A DNA stretch of 64,000 nt from assembly GCA_018296165.2 (NCBI GenBank), contig JACKQL020000035.1, positions 496,001 through 560,000 of the forward strand, written 5' to 3'. Positions 1 through 11,008 of the stretch are shown piece by piece. The notes under the pieces were generated by a model, which did no database searches, was not told the DNA's origin, and was given only the letters and a program-made list of their open reading frames with translations. How positions within the stretch are numbered: the first letter of the stretch is position 1; every line of letters starts with the position of its first letter. A program made the translations under genes and the position numbers. Source of the DNA: Termitomyces sp. T153. Taxonomy: Eukaryota > Basidiomycota > Agaricomycetes > Agaricales > Lyophyllaceae.

Positions 1-430
1 AAATGATAACAGAACAATAGTGGAAATGGAGACAAGACAAGACTGGAAGACTGAGAGAAAGAGAAACATAACACAGAACACAAAACCGAGACAGAAACAA
101 TCAGAAACACATCAGGTAAGGCAATATCAAGACTAGAGTATGAGGTGCTACTCTATGACTTATATACTGACTACTGGAGAGCTCCAGGGGAGGGTGGGTG
201 TGGTGGCAGAGCTCAACAGAGCTGCACAGAGTTGACAGGTATCAGTTGTGATTAGGGTACAGGCCACAGTGATATTCTGATGGGATCAGTTGAGGACATG
301 GGCTGTCCTGGAGTTGTTGTGATGCTCCAGGGTTGGTCAGGCAAACTAGGGAGATGAGTGAGTGATGCATGCTGGAGTCAAGAACAGTGGGGGAGGGTCC
401 TAGGAGCTCAGGAGAGTCAGGGGAAGCACA
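1..430 (-). repeat. Family A gypsy LTR fragment
   Basis: This stretch aligns by eye with about 19790-20270 of the A1 LTR and with 26090-26570. It shares the purine-rich block, the AATCAGAAACACATCAGG segment and an inverted TATA box at 159-166 (CTTATATA). The left part lies outside the window, and the right end of the LTR, which should finish in GTCGTGACA, is missing. Nearly all CpGs seen in the A1 copy are TpG or CpA here, so this copy is older. Positions 431-518 show no recognisable element. The fragment could be the remaining 3' LTR of a larger minus-strand family A element, but that is inference. Confidence 0.8.
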
Positions 431-518
431 TGTTGTAGATCTTGCCAAAAGGGGAGAAGGTGCTTTTCTTGAAATCAATTTTGTGATCATAGGAGCAGTG
501 TGGGTGAAGTTCTTTTGC

Positions 519-735
519 TGTAACGGAGCACCCATTACTTGTGCTACCTTTCTATATTAGTTCTATTATTATTTAATTATATGGATAGCATCATGTGACA
601 CTATCTCTAAAAGTATGATACATTTACTTATGTAAGGCAGCACCTTACTTCATACTTTGTAGACAGAACTAAGAACTGGTTTTGACTTATGGAGTGTGAA
701 TTGTAAGCTGTGTGACCTGTAACAGAAACATTACA
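519..735 (+). repeat. Family C gypsy 5' LTR (217 bp)
   Basis: It begins TGTAACGGAGC and ends AACATTACA. It matches 16251-16467 over its full length, and both copies are 217 bp. It contains an arm of the palindrome centred on GGATAGCATCA (583-606), whose second arm has decayed by transitions. No 5-bp target duplication is visible: TTTGC precedes it and ACTGA follows the partner LTR. The bases after it (736-856) are an AT-rich leader with no clear primer-binding site. Confidence 0.88.
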
Positions 736-856
736 TTTTTTAAAGTCAAATGAGCATTGACTTGTTTGCAAAGCAGGAACCTGAACTTCTGTGAAAGAAG
801 TTCACTGCCACTAGTTACAATCAGCATATTAAAATTTTTGACATACACCTTCTACA

Positions 857-1620
857 ATGGGCACTGTAGTGACCATGGAAGGTCAGGTGCCTGGGCCTAG
901 GTCCAAGACAGAGTTTGATGAAGCATTGAAGAGTGCTCTTTATCTTGGTGGGGCCTATGTGCCCCCACTCATTGACTCTGTTGCAAGCACTACAACAGCC
1001 TAGTGAGATGCCATGTGATTATGTGGCTAGACAGGCTGTGGTAGACCATCAACAACAGGCCATATTGGGCATGATTATAGCACCAGACTTCATGTCTACT
1101 GACATGGGGTTGGTGATTACAGTAGAGCAACCAGTGGTGTGGCATAGACCTGGTGAGTCTACATGGAAAGCCCTGACTTGAGAAGATTGAGTTGCTCTAC
1201 AGCAATTTTGCAATGGGGACATGGAGGACTTTGGACAGTCCTACATGGACAATCAAGGGGTGGTGATCCAAGGGAATACCACCTATGATGCATGGCTGGA
1301 AGGGTATGTTCCACCAGAACAAACCAAGCCAATTAAGAAGGAGGAGCAAGATTCTTGCTCCCCTCTTAGAAATAGAAATGCTGGGACTGGTCAGAGCCCC
1401 TAGCCAAGGAGAATCTGGATGGGGATCACTAGAGAGTGATCCTGTGTCCTCTCCTTTCTCTATGCCACACTGTAGACCCCAGGGTCCAGGAGGAGGAGGT
1501 GGAGGTCCAGAAAGAGGACTACCTTTTTCTGGTTGTGGAGCATTGCCACCCTCAGGAAGAGGCCCACCTGATTCAGGAGGACCAGGTGATGGCCCTGCTA
1601 GTGAAAATGATGGTGTGGGA
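857..1620 (+). pseudogene. Family C gag, N-terminal part (interrupted)
   Basis: The first ATG after the LTR leader is at 857 and opens MGTVVTMEGQVPGPRSKTEF. Several overlapping frames then continue to 1620, where the copia LTR begins. The reading resumes at 6835 beyond the copia element. The encoded residues are acidic and Gly/Pro-rich in parts (about 1480-1600), with no catalytic motif. It is assigned as gag from its position between the 5' LTR and the zinc knuckle at 7850-7891. Multiple stops and shifts make it a pseudogene. The exact start is likely but unproven. Confidence 0.6.
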
Positions 1621-1894
1621 TGTTGCAGCAGGTTACGCAGGGATGGGACAGACTAGTAGTACTGGCAAAACAGATAGAGGTCTAATGATAGTCTTAGAAT
1701 TGAGGTCTAGACATTGTCAACAGTGACTGGTATTAGACTGAAGAGATATATATACCTGGGGTCCAGACATTGTCAACAGTGACTGGTATTAGACTGAAGA
1801 GAACATGTGGGCCCCAGAGCAGAAAATAATTTAGAGGTTATATGTATGTATGTTTCCTGTGTATTGCACAACCATCATTAAGGTAAGTTTAACA
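1621..1894 (-). repeat. copia-1 3' LTR
   Basis: On the plus strand it starts TGTTGCAGCAGG and ends AAGTTTAACA. It pairs with 6561-6834 at equal length. The internal phrase TGTCAACAGTGACTGGTATT occurs twice within the LTR, about 60 bp apart, so the LTR has an internal direct duplication. Differences between the two LTRs are almost all transitions. Confidence 0.92.
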
Positions 1895-1921
1895 CTCCCA
1901 CCTGATGTAGTGCCCACAGTG

Positions 1922-2467
1922 TCACTGAAGTTCAGCTCTGCTAAACTCTCTAACTAACCCCATCTTTCTTTGCAAGTTATCCACTGTGTCATGAGGCAGG
2001 GCCTTTATTAAGAGGTTTGCAACCATGTTCTCAGAGGGAATGTAAAAGGGCTGTATTTTTCCATTGTGGATGGTGTTGCACAGCCAGAACCAGTAGCAGT
2101 CAAGGTGTTTCAGATGGCCCATGTGCTTAGGGTGTTTTGAAACTGATATAGCAGACTGGTTATTGATATTGAGGGCCAACAGCACAGACTGTGGCACACC
2201 AATGTTGGCCAGGTAGTTCTGCAGCCAATAGAGTTCTCTTTCTATCTTGCTTGCTGCAATGAATTCAGCCTTGGTTGTTGACAGCATGACAATTGACTGT
2301 AGTTTGGAGATCCAGCTGATCAGTCTACCAGCAACTATCAGCACAGAACCCATGGTCAAGCAACTATTGTCAGGGTTGCTGCCATGGTCAGCATCTGTGT
2401 AGGCAATAAAGGGGGAGGGGAGGTGGGCAATAGCAGCAGCAGAGTACTTAATCCTGTAGTCTAGCAT
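1922..2467 (-). pseudogene. copia-1 RNase H domain
   Basis: This is an uninterrupted 181-residue stretch at the C-terminal end of the copia polyprotein. It carries the classical Ty1/copia RNase H signatures: YTDADHG (first catalytic Asp), then SWISKLQSIVMLSTTKAEF, with the glutamate of the STTKAE motif, and ERELYWLQ. The domain degrades the RNA strand of the RNA:DNA hybrid during reverse transcription. It is intact over its own length but separated from RT by stops, so it cannot be made as part of a working polyprotein. Confidence 0.9.
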
Positions 2468-2599
2468 CCCTCAAATATAATGCATAAGGTGCTTCACTGC
2501 TTTCCAGTGTTTGGGGCCTAGGGATGCATTGAATTGACAGAGGACACTTACTGCATGTGCAATATCAGGGCAGGTGCATAGTGTGAGGTAGAGTAATGC

Positions 2600-3560
2600 A
2601 CCTGTTGCTTAAATGTATGGGCATGTCTGCATCTCTGCAACCTCCTCTGGGGTCTTAGAGGAGTTGTTCCTTAATAGCTTGACCCCACTGTCAAGAGGAT
2701 TGGCAACTGCCTTGCAGTCAAGCATGTTGAAGTGGGAGAGGACCTCAAAAGCATAAGCTTTCTGGTCAATTCACAGCTTCCTGTTTGCCCTGTCCCTAGA
2801 CACAACCACACCAAGCAAACCAGTAGTGGGTCCAAGGTGGTGCAGCTTGAAGTATTTGCTGAGGTCAGCAATTACTTTGAGGATAGCAGAGCATGACTTT
2901 GAGGCAGGAGTCATATCATCAACATGGATGGGGATTATCATACAAACACCATCCTTGATATATACATAGATGCAGGGGTCAGAAACTATGTGGGTGAAAT
3001 CCAACTTGAGCAGAACCTCATGCATTTGCTTGTTCCACAGGTGAGCTCCCTGCTTCAGCTTGTAAAGGCCCTTTATAAGCTTCCCAACAGCATCTCTCTC
3101 ACCTGGCTTGCACTCAATACTGGAAGGTACAGCTTTGGGAAACCCCTCAGAAAACTTCATAAAGAGCTCAGCATCAATCAACAATACTATGGAGGAAGGC
3201 TGAAGAAATGTCAAAAGACTTGAGGTGCATGTCTTCAATAGCAGCCAGTGCAAGGATAGTCCTCACTGCAGCCCATCTGGCAGTTGAGGTGAATGTCTCA
3301 TTAAGGTCAACACCTGGTCTCTGGCTGAAACCTTGGGCAATGACCCATGCTTTAAACCTCTCAATAGCACTGTCAGGGAAGTGCTTGACTTGGAACACCC
3401 AGCAAGAACTGATGGCTTTGTGACCTGAGGCAAGTATACAGGCTGCTACATCCTGTTTGCCTTCAACAAGTTCATTTCTTTGCACATAGCTTTGTACCAC
3501 TCAGCCATGTGTTCACTTGCCATGGCCTCCCTATACAATTGAGGGTTTGTGTCATGTGCA
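2600..3560 (-). pseudogene. copia-1 reverse transcriptase
   Basis: Minus-strand frames give the copia RT order. The linker MASEHMAEWYKAMCKEM comes first, then KAWVIAQGFSQRPGVD, AAIEDMHLKSFDISSAFLH (first catalytic Asp region), KLIKGLYKLKQGAHLWNKQM, and IHVDDM at the active site. IHVDDM stands for the usual YVDD: both aspartates are kept and Tyr has become His. At least two frameshifts and several stops separate the blocks. The product would copy element RNA into cDNA in virus-like particles. It is clearly dead here. Confidence 0.88.
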
Positions 3561-3879
3561 CCAACCTTGTGAGCACAAGCTGCATTTGCACATACAGTGC
3601 CATACCCACCAAAATCAGTACCCAGCTCAACATAGGCATGTCCAGCAAGAAGTAGGGCCTCATTCAATTTGACATTGAGAGCAAGGTCAACCTCCTGCTC
3701 CCCATGTTTGTCAATGCCTCCAACATTAACATCCCACAGAAGTTGCTGGTTATCAGGAGGTAAGTCAGAGTAGAGTGACAGTGCAGGCAGTGGGGGTGGC
3801 TCACATATGATTGGGGATTTGTGGTTTTGTTGATGAAGTACAGCATCATAATACTCAGCATTAGGATCCCTTGCTGGGA

Positions 3880-5206
3880 ATCACATTTGTTGGCTAGGCT
3901 TGCAAGGTGGTGGCAATGGCCATAGCTGGCAGGGTGCTTGTAGAGCATGTGCTTCAGGAAAGGGGTGGTGGTGAAGGTAAATAGTCATCTGCCCCAGCAG
4001 TGTTGTCCATTCTCCCACCTTTTCTAGCTTGTCTCCCCTTTCCACAGTGCTCTGTATATCTCCCACTGATTCTGCATTGGGGATGGTTCCTCCTACAAGA
4101 GGCTTCTTGGCAATAGTTGGCTCAAGTGGTGTGTCAAGTATGTATGTAGGGAGATTGTGGAATGCACTTAGAGGTGGTGGTGTGGTGGTGTTAGAGGTTA
4201 AGAGGCTGGGGAAGCAAGATTTGTTGAAAATGACATCCTGCAAGACTACAATTTTCTTAGTGCTGGGTATATACACTCTCCACCCCACCTGCTCCTTGGG
4301 ATACCCAATAAAAATGCCCAAAAGGGTGTGACTTTGTAAAGTTTTCCTTTTCTTCTTTGAGATCAGAACATATGCTGCACATCCAAACACTCAAAGGTGT
4401 CCAATATGGGGTTTGCACTTCTTGAATGCTTTGTATGGGGTCTGGTCTTGCAGTAAGGCAGACATAGGACAACAGTTGTGGATGTGTTGGTACATGTTGA
4501 GGGCATGAGTCCAGAAGCTGAGGGGAAGATTGGCCTCTGTGAGCATGGAGGTAATTGCATTGGATATTGTCCTATTTGCTCACTAAGCAACACCATTTTG
4601 CTGTGGTGTGTCAGTGTTGGTGTACTCAATGTGAATTCCTTCTGACTTGCAGTACTCCTTGAATTTGCAAGAGGTATATTCTTCACCTTGATCAATGTGA
4701 ATACACTTGAGCTTCTGGCCTGTCTGTTTCTCAACTCAGGCTCTGTACAGCTTAAAAGATGCAAAAAGGTTGCTCTTCTTGTGCATATCACAAGCTTCTA
4801 GCCAACATGAACTGTTATTGATGAATGTGGACCACCACCATCAGTTTGTCTAGTGTCCACCAACTGGCATTGGTCCATGTACATCACTGAAAATGTGACC
4901 CAATATGTCCTCCACTCTGTCAGATGTATGTCTGAAGGGTGCCTGATGCTGTTTACCTTCAATACATGGTTTGCATACATCAGGTAAAGGGGTGTTTGAA
5001 GACAACTTGAGGTCCTCTGTCATGCTCTCCTTAATGAGTTGCTCAAAGTAGTCACCTCTAAGATGACACATATAGTGATGCAGCAAGAATCTATTGATGG
5101 TTGCTGCATGTGCTGAATGCATTGGTGAGGATATAAGTGTTCTTCCATCAAGGTATGAAGTGAGCATCTTGTTGATAGTAGCCAAAAACACTAGCTCCTT
5201 TTGCAA
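3880..5206 (-). pseudogene. copia-1 integrase
   Basis: The N-terminal zinc-binding region reads HHYMCHLRGDYFEQL ... CKPCIEGKQHQAPF (about 5000-5120), the GAG-pre-integrase His/Cys pattern. The core is seen in other frames near 4600-4720 as a block rich in HIDQGEEY and the NTDTPQQNG motif, which carries part of the DDE site. The C-terminal copia block FGCAAYVLISKKKRKTL ... GIFIGYPKEQVGWRVY lies at 4230-4390. The enzyme inserts the cDNA into the genome. Several frame changes show it is inactive. Confidence 0.85.
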
Positions 5207-5219
5207 GGTAAAGAAGACC

Positions 5220-5510
5220 TTACACCCTCAGAAAGTTACTTTGAAGCCATGATGCATGGATAGAGTAGTGACATAAAAGGAAATTGTTGGATAGATTGGG
5301 TACAAACAACACATTTGAGATAATGACATCCAGTAGCTCTTTCCCATCTTTTTCTGTCTCCTGAGGTCTAAACACTACCAACCCTTTTCTTGTCAAATAA
5401 ATGGTTGAGTTATCAGTGAGGTGGATTGGCACCTTCCAAGGCTTGAATGAGTTGGGTAGGAACCACTCTTGATCTGGGGTCATATGAACCATGGCCCCTG
5501 AGTCTGTGTT
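5220..5510 (-). pseudogene. copia-1 aspartic protease
   Basis: The catalytic signature DSGAMVHMT lies at about 5485-5506, followed by 60-70 residues ending NVLFVPNLSNNFL, the standard C-terminal block of copia proteases. It would cleave the gag-pol polyprotein by dimerising around the DSG aspartate. A stop separates it from the gag portion just upstream. Confidence 0.88.
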
Positions 5511-6435
5511 TCAGAGACAATCAGATGAGGATGGTGGTGAAGATGCAGATTGACAAATGGCTTTGTCTGCTTTAATAGCTGGCCTGTCACAGCCCTCCTC
5601 AGCCTTCAAGCTGGTGCTACCCTTGGCAGTGTCTGCCTTTGCTTCAGGTTTCCCTCCACAGCAATTACCTTGTTGCTTCTTGGACTTGTCATCCTTTTTG
5701 ATGTGCATTCTGGCTTGTTGTAAGAGCAGACAGTCTGGTACTCTGTGGTCACCATCACAGAGGTAACAAGTGATAGCTCAAGTAGCAATGTTGGCTTCCT
5801 TATCTGAGGCTCTACATTGTGCTTCCTCAGTGTGAAAGGCCTCCAAAACATTGTCCTTTGACAGACCATTGAGCATTAGCACTGAAGAGATGAAGGAGCT
5901 GTACTCCTTGCAAGGCAAGGCATGGAGCATGGACATCATTGTTAATTTGTCATCAAACATCTCAAGTGTGTAACTGGGAACCTCCTTTCCATCAACAATA
6001 GTGGGTGGTGGGTAAAGGGAGCAAATGGTTTGCATGGCTCCCTTAATTTGCATGCAAAGCTGGATCAGAGTCTCATCTTTGCAGAGTCAGATACCAAAAA
6101 ATTGCTCAGAGAGTTGAAACATGCATTAGGGGCCAATTTTGAGTGTATCTCTATGAGTTTTTGCCACATCATGGCTGGCTGATTGCAGATCACATCAATG
6201 TGGATCTTGTTTTACTCATCCAGCTACTAATAGATCTCTCTGGCAGCTCAATCACAACAGAGTAGGTAGTTGTTGTAGCTGTTTGTGTTGTTGGGCTTGG
6301 AGGTTTCTCTTTGCCAGTGACAATGCAAGCCCCACCTACTGACATGAGGTGTCCAAACATGGATTTTTCCTACTCTGTGTATTTTACCATGCTGAGCTTC
6401 AACATTGGCATGTGGGTATCAAGACTGATGGCCAT
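5511..6435 (-). pseudogene. copia-1 gag
   Basis: The likely start is the minus-strand ATG at 6433-6435 (MAISLDTHMPMLKLSMVKYT), about 125 bp inside the LTR. The C-terminal half carries a zinc knuckle CYLCDGDHRVPDC (about 5730-5772). It is CX2CX3HX4C, one residue shorter than the canonical CX2CX4HX4C, followed by a Lys-rich tail that would bind RNA. Internal stops, such as one in the region encoding KYTE, break it. Gag forms the virus-like particle. Confidence 0.75.
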
Positions 6436-6560
6436 GGGAGAAGTTGTATGGAAAGTGATTGAGTTGATTTGGAGATAGTGTACTGATACTACATTCAAAA
6501 ACAAAGCAAGGATAATATCTGATCTTTGGTGATTAAGTCTGTAGGCTGGGGCCCATAATC

Positions 6561-6834
6561 TGTTGTAGCAGGTTACACAGAGATGAGACAGACTAGTAGT
6601 ACTGGCAAAACAGATAGAGGTCTAATAATAGTCTTAGGACTGGGGTCCTGATATTGTCAATAGTGACTGGTATTAGACTGAAGAGATATACATACCTGGG
6701 GTCCAAACATTGTCAACAGTGACTGGTATTAGACTGAAGAGAATGTGTGGGCCCCAGGACAGAAAATAATCTAGAGGTCACATGTACATACATTTCCTAT
6801 GTGTGGCACAACCATCATTAAGGTAAGTTTAACA
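6561..6834 (-). repeat. copia-1 5' LTR
   Basis: It is the same length as its partner at 1621-1894 and has the same TG...CA ends, with the internal TGTCAAYAGTGACTGGTATT phrase again doubled. It is immediately followed by TGAGA, which pairs with TGGGA before the other LTR as the target duplication. The minus-strand sequence after the LTR (6530-6560) would hold the primer-binding site, but I cannot assign the tRNA. Confidence 0.92.
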
Positions 6835-8010
6835 TGAGATGCAGAGCTGTAAGGAGGAGGACAACAGTCCTCCCAGAATGCCACCACAACATTGTGGATG
6901 CTTTGCAACTCCAGCAGTGGAAGAAGCCCACAAACATCACTGCCAGACAATGCATGATTGGCTGAGGGCAGTGATGGAGCAGTTGCTTGCAGTACAACTG
7001 GCAATACCAGAAGGACTCAAGCTGAGGTGGAGTGATCCATTAAAAATGATCACTCCCTATGCAGAGTCTGCCAAGTTCAGCAATCTTGAAGACTGGCTAA
7101 TGAGCATCTGCATATTCTATGCCTTAGCTCAGTATGGTGGGGATGGGCATGATCACAAGAAATGGTACCTATGACATCTAATACATGTTAATAGGGCCTA
7201 GTTCCACTTGAGGTTTGAAGATGTGATCCTCAGACTGTACAACTGGTTTGTACAGCCTTTGACAATGCAAGATACATGCAATACATTCTGTGATAGGGGG
7301 TATGCAGTCAAAGAAGGAGTGCAAGGCTTCTATGATGCCTTGCTTGACCATGCTCAAAACATGGCCATGTTTCCCAACAAATTTACTATTTGTGAGTAGT
7401 TTTTGGAAGGAATACTCTCCAACATACTTGTTGATATGCAATGGCAGACTGGCTCCCGAAGTAAATACTTTCAAGGAATTTGTCTTGGAGGCCAAGGCCT
7501 ACAAGAACAGCATTAAAACTGCTGTGCACTACTTAGAGCACAGCAAGAAAAGTTGGTTAGGATGGCAGCTGTTGCTAGCAGCAGTGCAATCTCCAGCAAG
7601 TGGGACTGCACTAGCTAGGTGAACAGAGGGTGACTGGACAACATATCTAGTCACAGCCATCAAGGTTAGCAAAGAGGCCAGCTATACACATGGCCTTGAG
7701 ACTGTTGCAACCTAGAGCTGGTGTGGGCTTAGGGCCCTCCCAACCTGTGGCTGCAGTGCAGGCAGTGAGGAAACATCTCACTGTAGGAAAAAATGTAATG
7801 GCAATAGCATCAGGCCAACCCAGCAAGGATGCTGGGCAGTTCACAAACTGTTATAAGTGTAGAAAGGCTGGGCACTTTGCACATGAATGCAAGGAGCCAG
7901 CTAAGCCAGCTCCCCAGGTATTTGTGTGTGCAGCTCATACAGCTGCTTCATCAGATGTGGATGAAGCTGACCATGAGTAGGAGGAACAGCCTGCCAAGGC
8001 TGACATCAAG
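6835..8010 (+). pseudogene. Family C gag, C-terminal part with zinc knuckle
   Basis: Reading resumes after the copia element. The region 6839-7174 has a retrotransposon-gag-like helical segment (LRWSDPLKMITPYAESAKFS, NLEDWLMSICIFYALAQY). Other frames to 7620 carry the rest of the capsid. A canonical zinc knuckle CYKCRKAGHFAHEC (CX2CX4HX4C) lies at about 7850-7891. It would package element RNA. It is broken by several frameshifts, and its N-terminal half lies 5.2 kb upstream on the other side of copia-1. Confidence 0.85.
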
Positions 8011-8248
8011 ATGAATTTGAGTCTGATGGGACTCAAGAGCATGGCAAAGAGTATATTGAATTGGAAACATACAAGAATGAGTACTATACTCATGGTAGTG
8101 ATAGTGAGGGACTATTTGTCCTCATGGAGGTCCCTACTGGCAAGCATAGGAAGAAAGAACCTAGCAACAAGGTTTGCATGTGAAAGGTGTGGCTTGTGGT
8201 GGCCAAGGATGCCATAGACTGCCCAGTGTTGCCAGCATGAGACAAAGA

Positions 8249-8690
8249 GTGTCTCATCACTTGGGTAGAGGTGAATGGCCACTGAGTGCAGATGTTGTGG
8301 GATTCATGGAGTACTACCTCCAGAATCACTCCATTGTTCATTTATGTGGCTGGGATACGGGTGGCACTGTTGGCCACCTCCATCACCCTGCAGTTGGAAA
8401 CAATTGGAAGTTGTTCCATTGTGAACTATGGTGCCAGGGCTACCATGAGGTCCCTAGCAAGATTCACAATGTCTATATAGACATTGCAAACTTTGATTGC
8501 TACAACATGATTGTAGCAACACCATTTATGAGGACCCATAAGGTCCTCCTTGATTTTGCAAATGACCAAGTGGTTATTGATGGAAAGGTGACTCCAGCTC
8601 ATAAGTTGGAGCTGGAGGATGCCAATAGCCATGCACAATGCTTTTGTACTGTGGAAAAGCAGTGTGATGAGCAGCTCTGACTCCTTGGTG
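8249..8690 (+). pseudogene. Family C aspartic protease
   Basis: The block around 8295-8309 reads WDSWSTTS where the active site DSGSTTS is expected, so the invariant Gly after DS is replaced by Trp. Downstream, in a second frame, ATPFMRTHKVLLDF (about 8517-8555) matches the C-terminal half of Ty3/gypsy retropepsins. The frame shifts near 8450. It is non-functional. Confidence 0.75.
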
Positions 8691-9439
8691 GACTCAAGCA
8701 GCCCACCATAGAGAAGGTAGTGAATGAGGATGAAGTTTGGGTGACTGAGAGTGTACTCAATGATCAGCCATTGCTGCTGGTCTCTGAAGAAGAGTATCAA
8801 AGGAGTACTCTTCAGGAGGGGGGGAGAGTATGCCAGAAGAATCAAATTGACTCTTCAAAGGCAAGGAAAAGAAAGATTTAGAACAGACAAATCCCAAAGC
8901 CTACTCTTGAATGGGTGTACAATCCACACATGCCACAAGAGTGGAATCAGGTCATAGCTTACCTGACAAAGCAGGAAGAGATAAGAAGACTGACTCCTAA
9001 TGAGAAGATATATAGAATGGCTATGGAGGATGAAATATCCAAGCCTAGCAAGTTTGAATACTTGTGGATAGAAACAAGAGGCAGGGCAACCCATGGCCCT
9101 GCTTGGCTAAACATACCAGACAAATCAGAAATTCATCTAATGGCCTTGCATGACAAGTATGCAAAGCCTGTACCACCAGCAAAGTCAACCAGGGAAGAGC
9201 AGTTCTCTTTGCCAAGAGTAGTTGGAGGAAAGGCACAACTTTCCAAGCTAACAGAGGCAACATTCCACATCTTTGACAGCAGTCGTACGATGAGTTCCAA
9301 GACATCATCAATGGAACAAAGAAGGAACTTCCTTCATGGTGAGAAGTGAATCATGAGATAAATCTCATTGATAAGACCAAGCAGTCATACTTCATGCTGA
9401 GGTGTTCCAAGTCACTTTAGCAGCAATTGCAGAAAAAAA

Positions 9440-10165
9440 TTGACTGCTATGTGCATGCAAAATGGTGAAAACTGTGTACAGCTAATCAGGCTGCACCACT
9501 ATTATGCATCCCTAAGAAGGATGGATCTCTGTGGACAGTGCTAGACATGCATCAATGCAATGACAATACTGTTAAGGATGTAATGCCCTTATTAGACCAA
9601 GAAGTTATTAGGGAAAATATTGCTTGCATGCCAGTGAGGTTGAAAATTGACCTCATTGATGCATATAAGCAAGTGAGGATACATATATTAGATGTACCAA
9701 AAACTGCATGTATGACCATTACTGAGAAGTATTGCAGTAATATCATGCAGATTGGCAATTGTAACATGCCAGCTACATTCCAATGCCTGATGATGTCCAT
9801 TTTTAGAGACATCATTGGCAAGTGGATGCATGTGTACCTGGACAATATATTTGTCTTTTTCAGATTCTATTGAGGAACACAAGCAGTACCTCAGAATAGT
9901 CTTTGAAAGACTATGCAAGAACAAGCTCTACTTCAAATGGAAGAAGTGCAAGCTATATGCTGGGCATGTGGAGTGCCTTGGCCATGTAATTGACTCACAG
10001 GGTACACACCCTAATGTGGAGAAGTTGAATAGGATCCAGGAGTGGTGCACTCCTAGAACTTAAAATGACATCCAATGGTTTGTCAGATTGGCAAACTACA
10101 TTGGGAACTTCCTGCCCAATGTCTCTGCATACACTGGGCTATTAATGGTCATGACATAGAATGGG
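9440..10165 (+). pseudogene. Family C reverse transcriptase
   Basis: The RT blocks appear in order: LLCIPKKDGSL (fingers), VRLKIDLIDAYKQVRIH (first catalytic Asp), CNMPATFQCLMMSIFRDII, and the active-site block VYLDNIFVFF. The last should be YLDDIFVFS, so the second aspartate has become Asn. The thumb/connection region continues in another frame (EEHKQYLRIVFERLCKNKLY ... ECLGHVIDSQGTHP). The region just upstream, 8690-9440, is linker with short broken frames. The enzyme copies RNA to cDNA. The active-site change plus frameshifts kill it. Confidence 0.9.
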
Positions 10166-11008
10166 TTGCCATTTCATTGGCAACCTATTCACCAGTGGTG
10201 CTTTGACATAATTAAGAGGATCTGTGCTGAAACACCAGTAATATGCCCAATTGATCCTCAACATGAGGATCCCATCTGGCTGATCTGCAATGCCTCAAAG
10301 ACAGGCATTAGAGCAATATATGGACAAGGTCCAAGCTGGCAGAAATGTCAGCCAGCAGGATTCATGTCCAAAAAGTTCACCAATGCACAGCAAAATTATG
10401 CCATGCATGAGCTCAAAACTCTGGCAATCCTAAAAGCTCTCCTCAAGTGGGAGGATAAGCTTCTGGGGTACAAGATTCATGTGATAACAGATCATAAAGC
10501 TCTTGAGTTTTTCAAAACTCAACAGAACTTGTCACTGCATCAACAACAGTGGACATATTTTATGTTGAGATTTAATTTCAACATCACATATGTGAAAGGA
10601 GAGTTCAACAAAGCAGTGGACTGTTTATTCTGCTACTTTGAGAGCAACTCTCTGCAAGATGTACACCACATCTACAACTACATCCATGCAGATGCCCGTA
10701 TTGATCCAGAGGGGAATGATCTGCCCCCTATGCACATGCAGAAAATGCAAGCACAACTGGATCAGATATGTGCTCTCTGCAATGGACCTAGCCATAGAAG
10801 TAGGCAAGTGTGCAATTGTCATAAAATTTGTGATGAGGAAGCACAAGTACTTGCTGCCAGTAATGATGGCAAGGGAGATTCAGCCCAAGCTCAGCATGGG
10901 TCTGATACTGAAGAGGACAAGGTTGATATGCCTCTTGGAGAAGCCATCCTAAGGATGGCCCAGTTTCTACAGCCCCAAGATAGGACAGATGGAGAATTCC
11001 TCTGTTGA
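10166..11008 (+). pseudogene. Family C RNase H and integrase leader
   Basis: This is a 280-codon uninterrupted stretch. It starts at the connection motif FHWQPIHQWCFDIIKRI and includes the RNase H blocks LICNASKTGIRAIYGQG (expected CDAS, so the first catalytic Asp is Asn), NYAMHELKTLAILKAL (catalytic Glu kept) and VITDHKALEFFKTQ (second Asp kept). The acidic tail (TEEDKVDMPLGEAIL) leads to the integrase. The length without a stop is unusual here, but the lost aspartate suggests inactivity. Confidence 0.88.

Larger units (their letters stand above)
1621..6834 (-). mobile_element. Ty1/copia retrotransposon copia-1 (nested in family C gag)
   Basis: Two 274-bp LTRs (1621-1894 and 6561-6834) flank a 4666-bp interior, read on the minus strand as gag, protease, integrase, RT, RNase H. 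This is the Ty1/copia order, with integrase before RT. The flanks are TGGGA (1616-1620) and TGAGA (6835-6839), a 5-bp target duplication with one transition. A purine tract (AGGTGGGAG on the minus strand, 1895-1903) precedes the 3' LTR. The polyprotein has many stops, mostly of TGG-to-TGA/TAG or CGA/CAG-to-TGA/TAG type, and CpG is depleted. The element is inactive. Confidence 0.93.

Noticed and set aside
4029..4331. Plus-strand 100-codon frame in copia-1
   Set aside because: It lies opposite the integrase C-terminal block and is a shadow frame.
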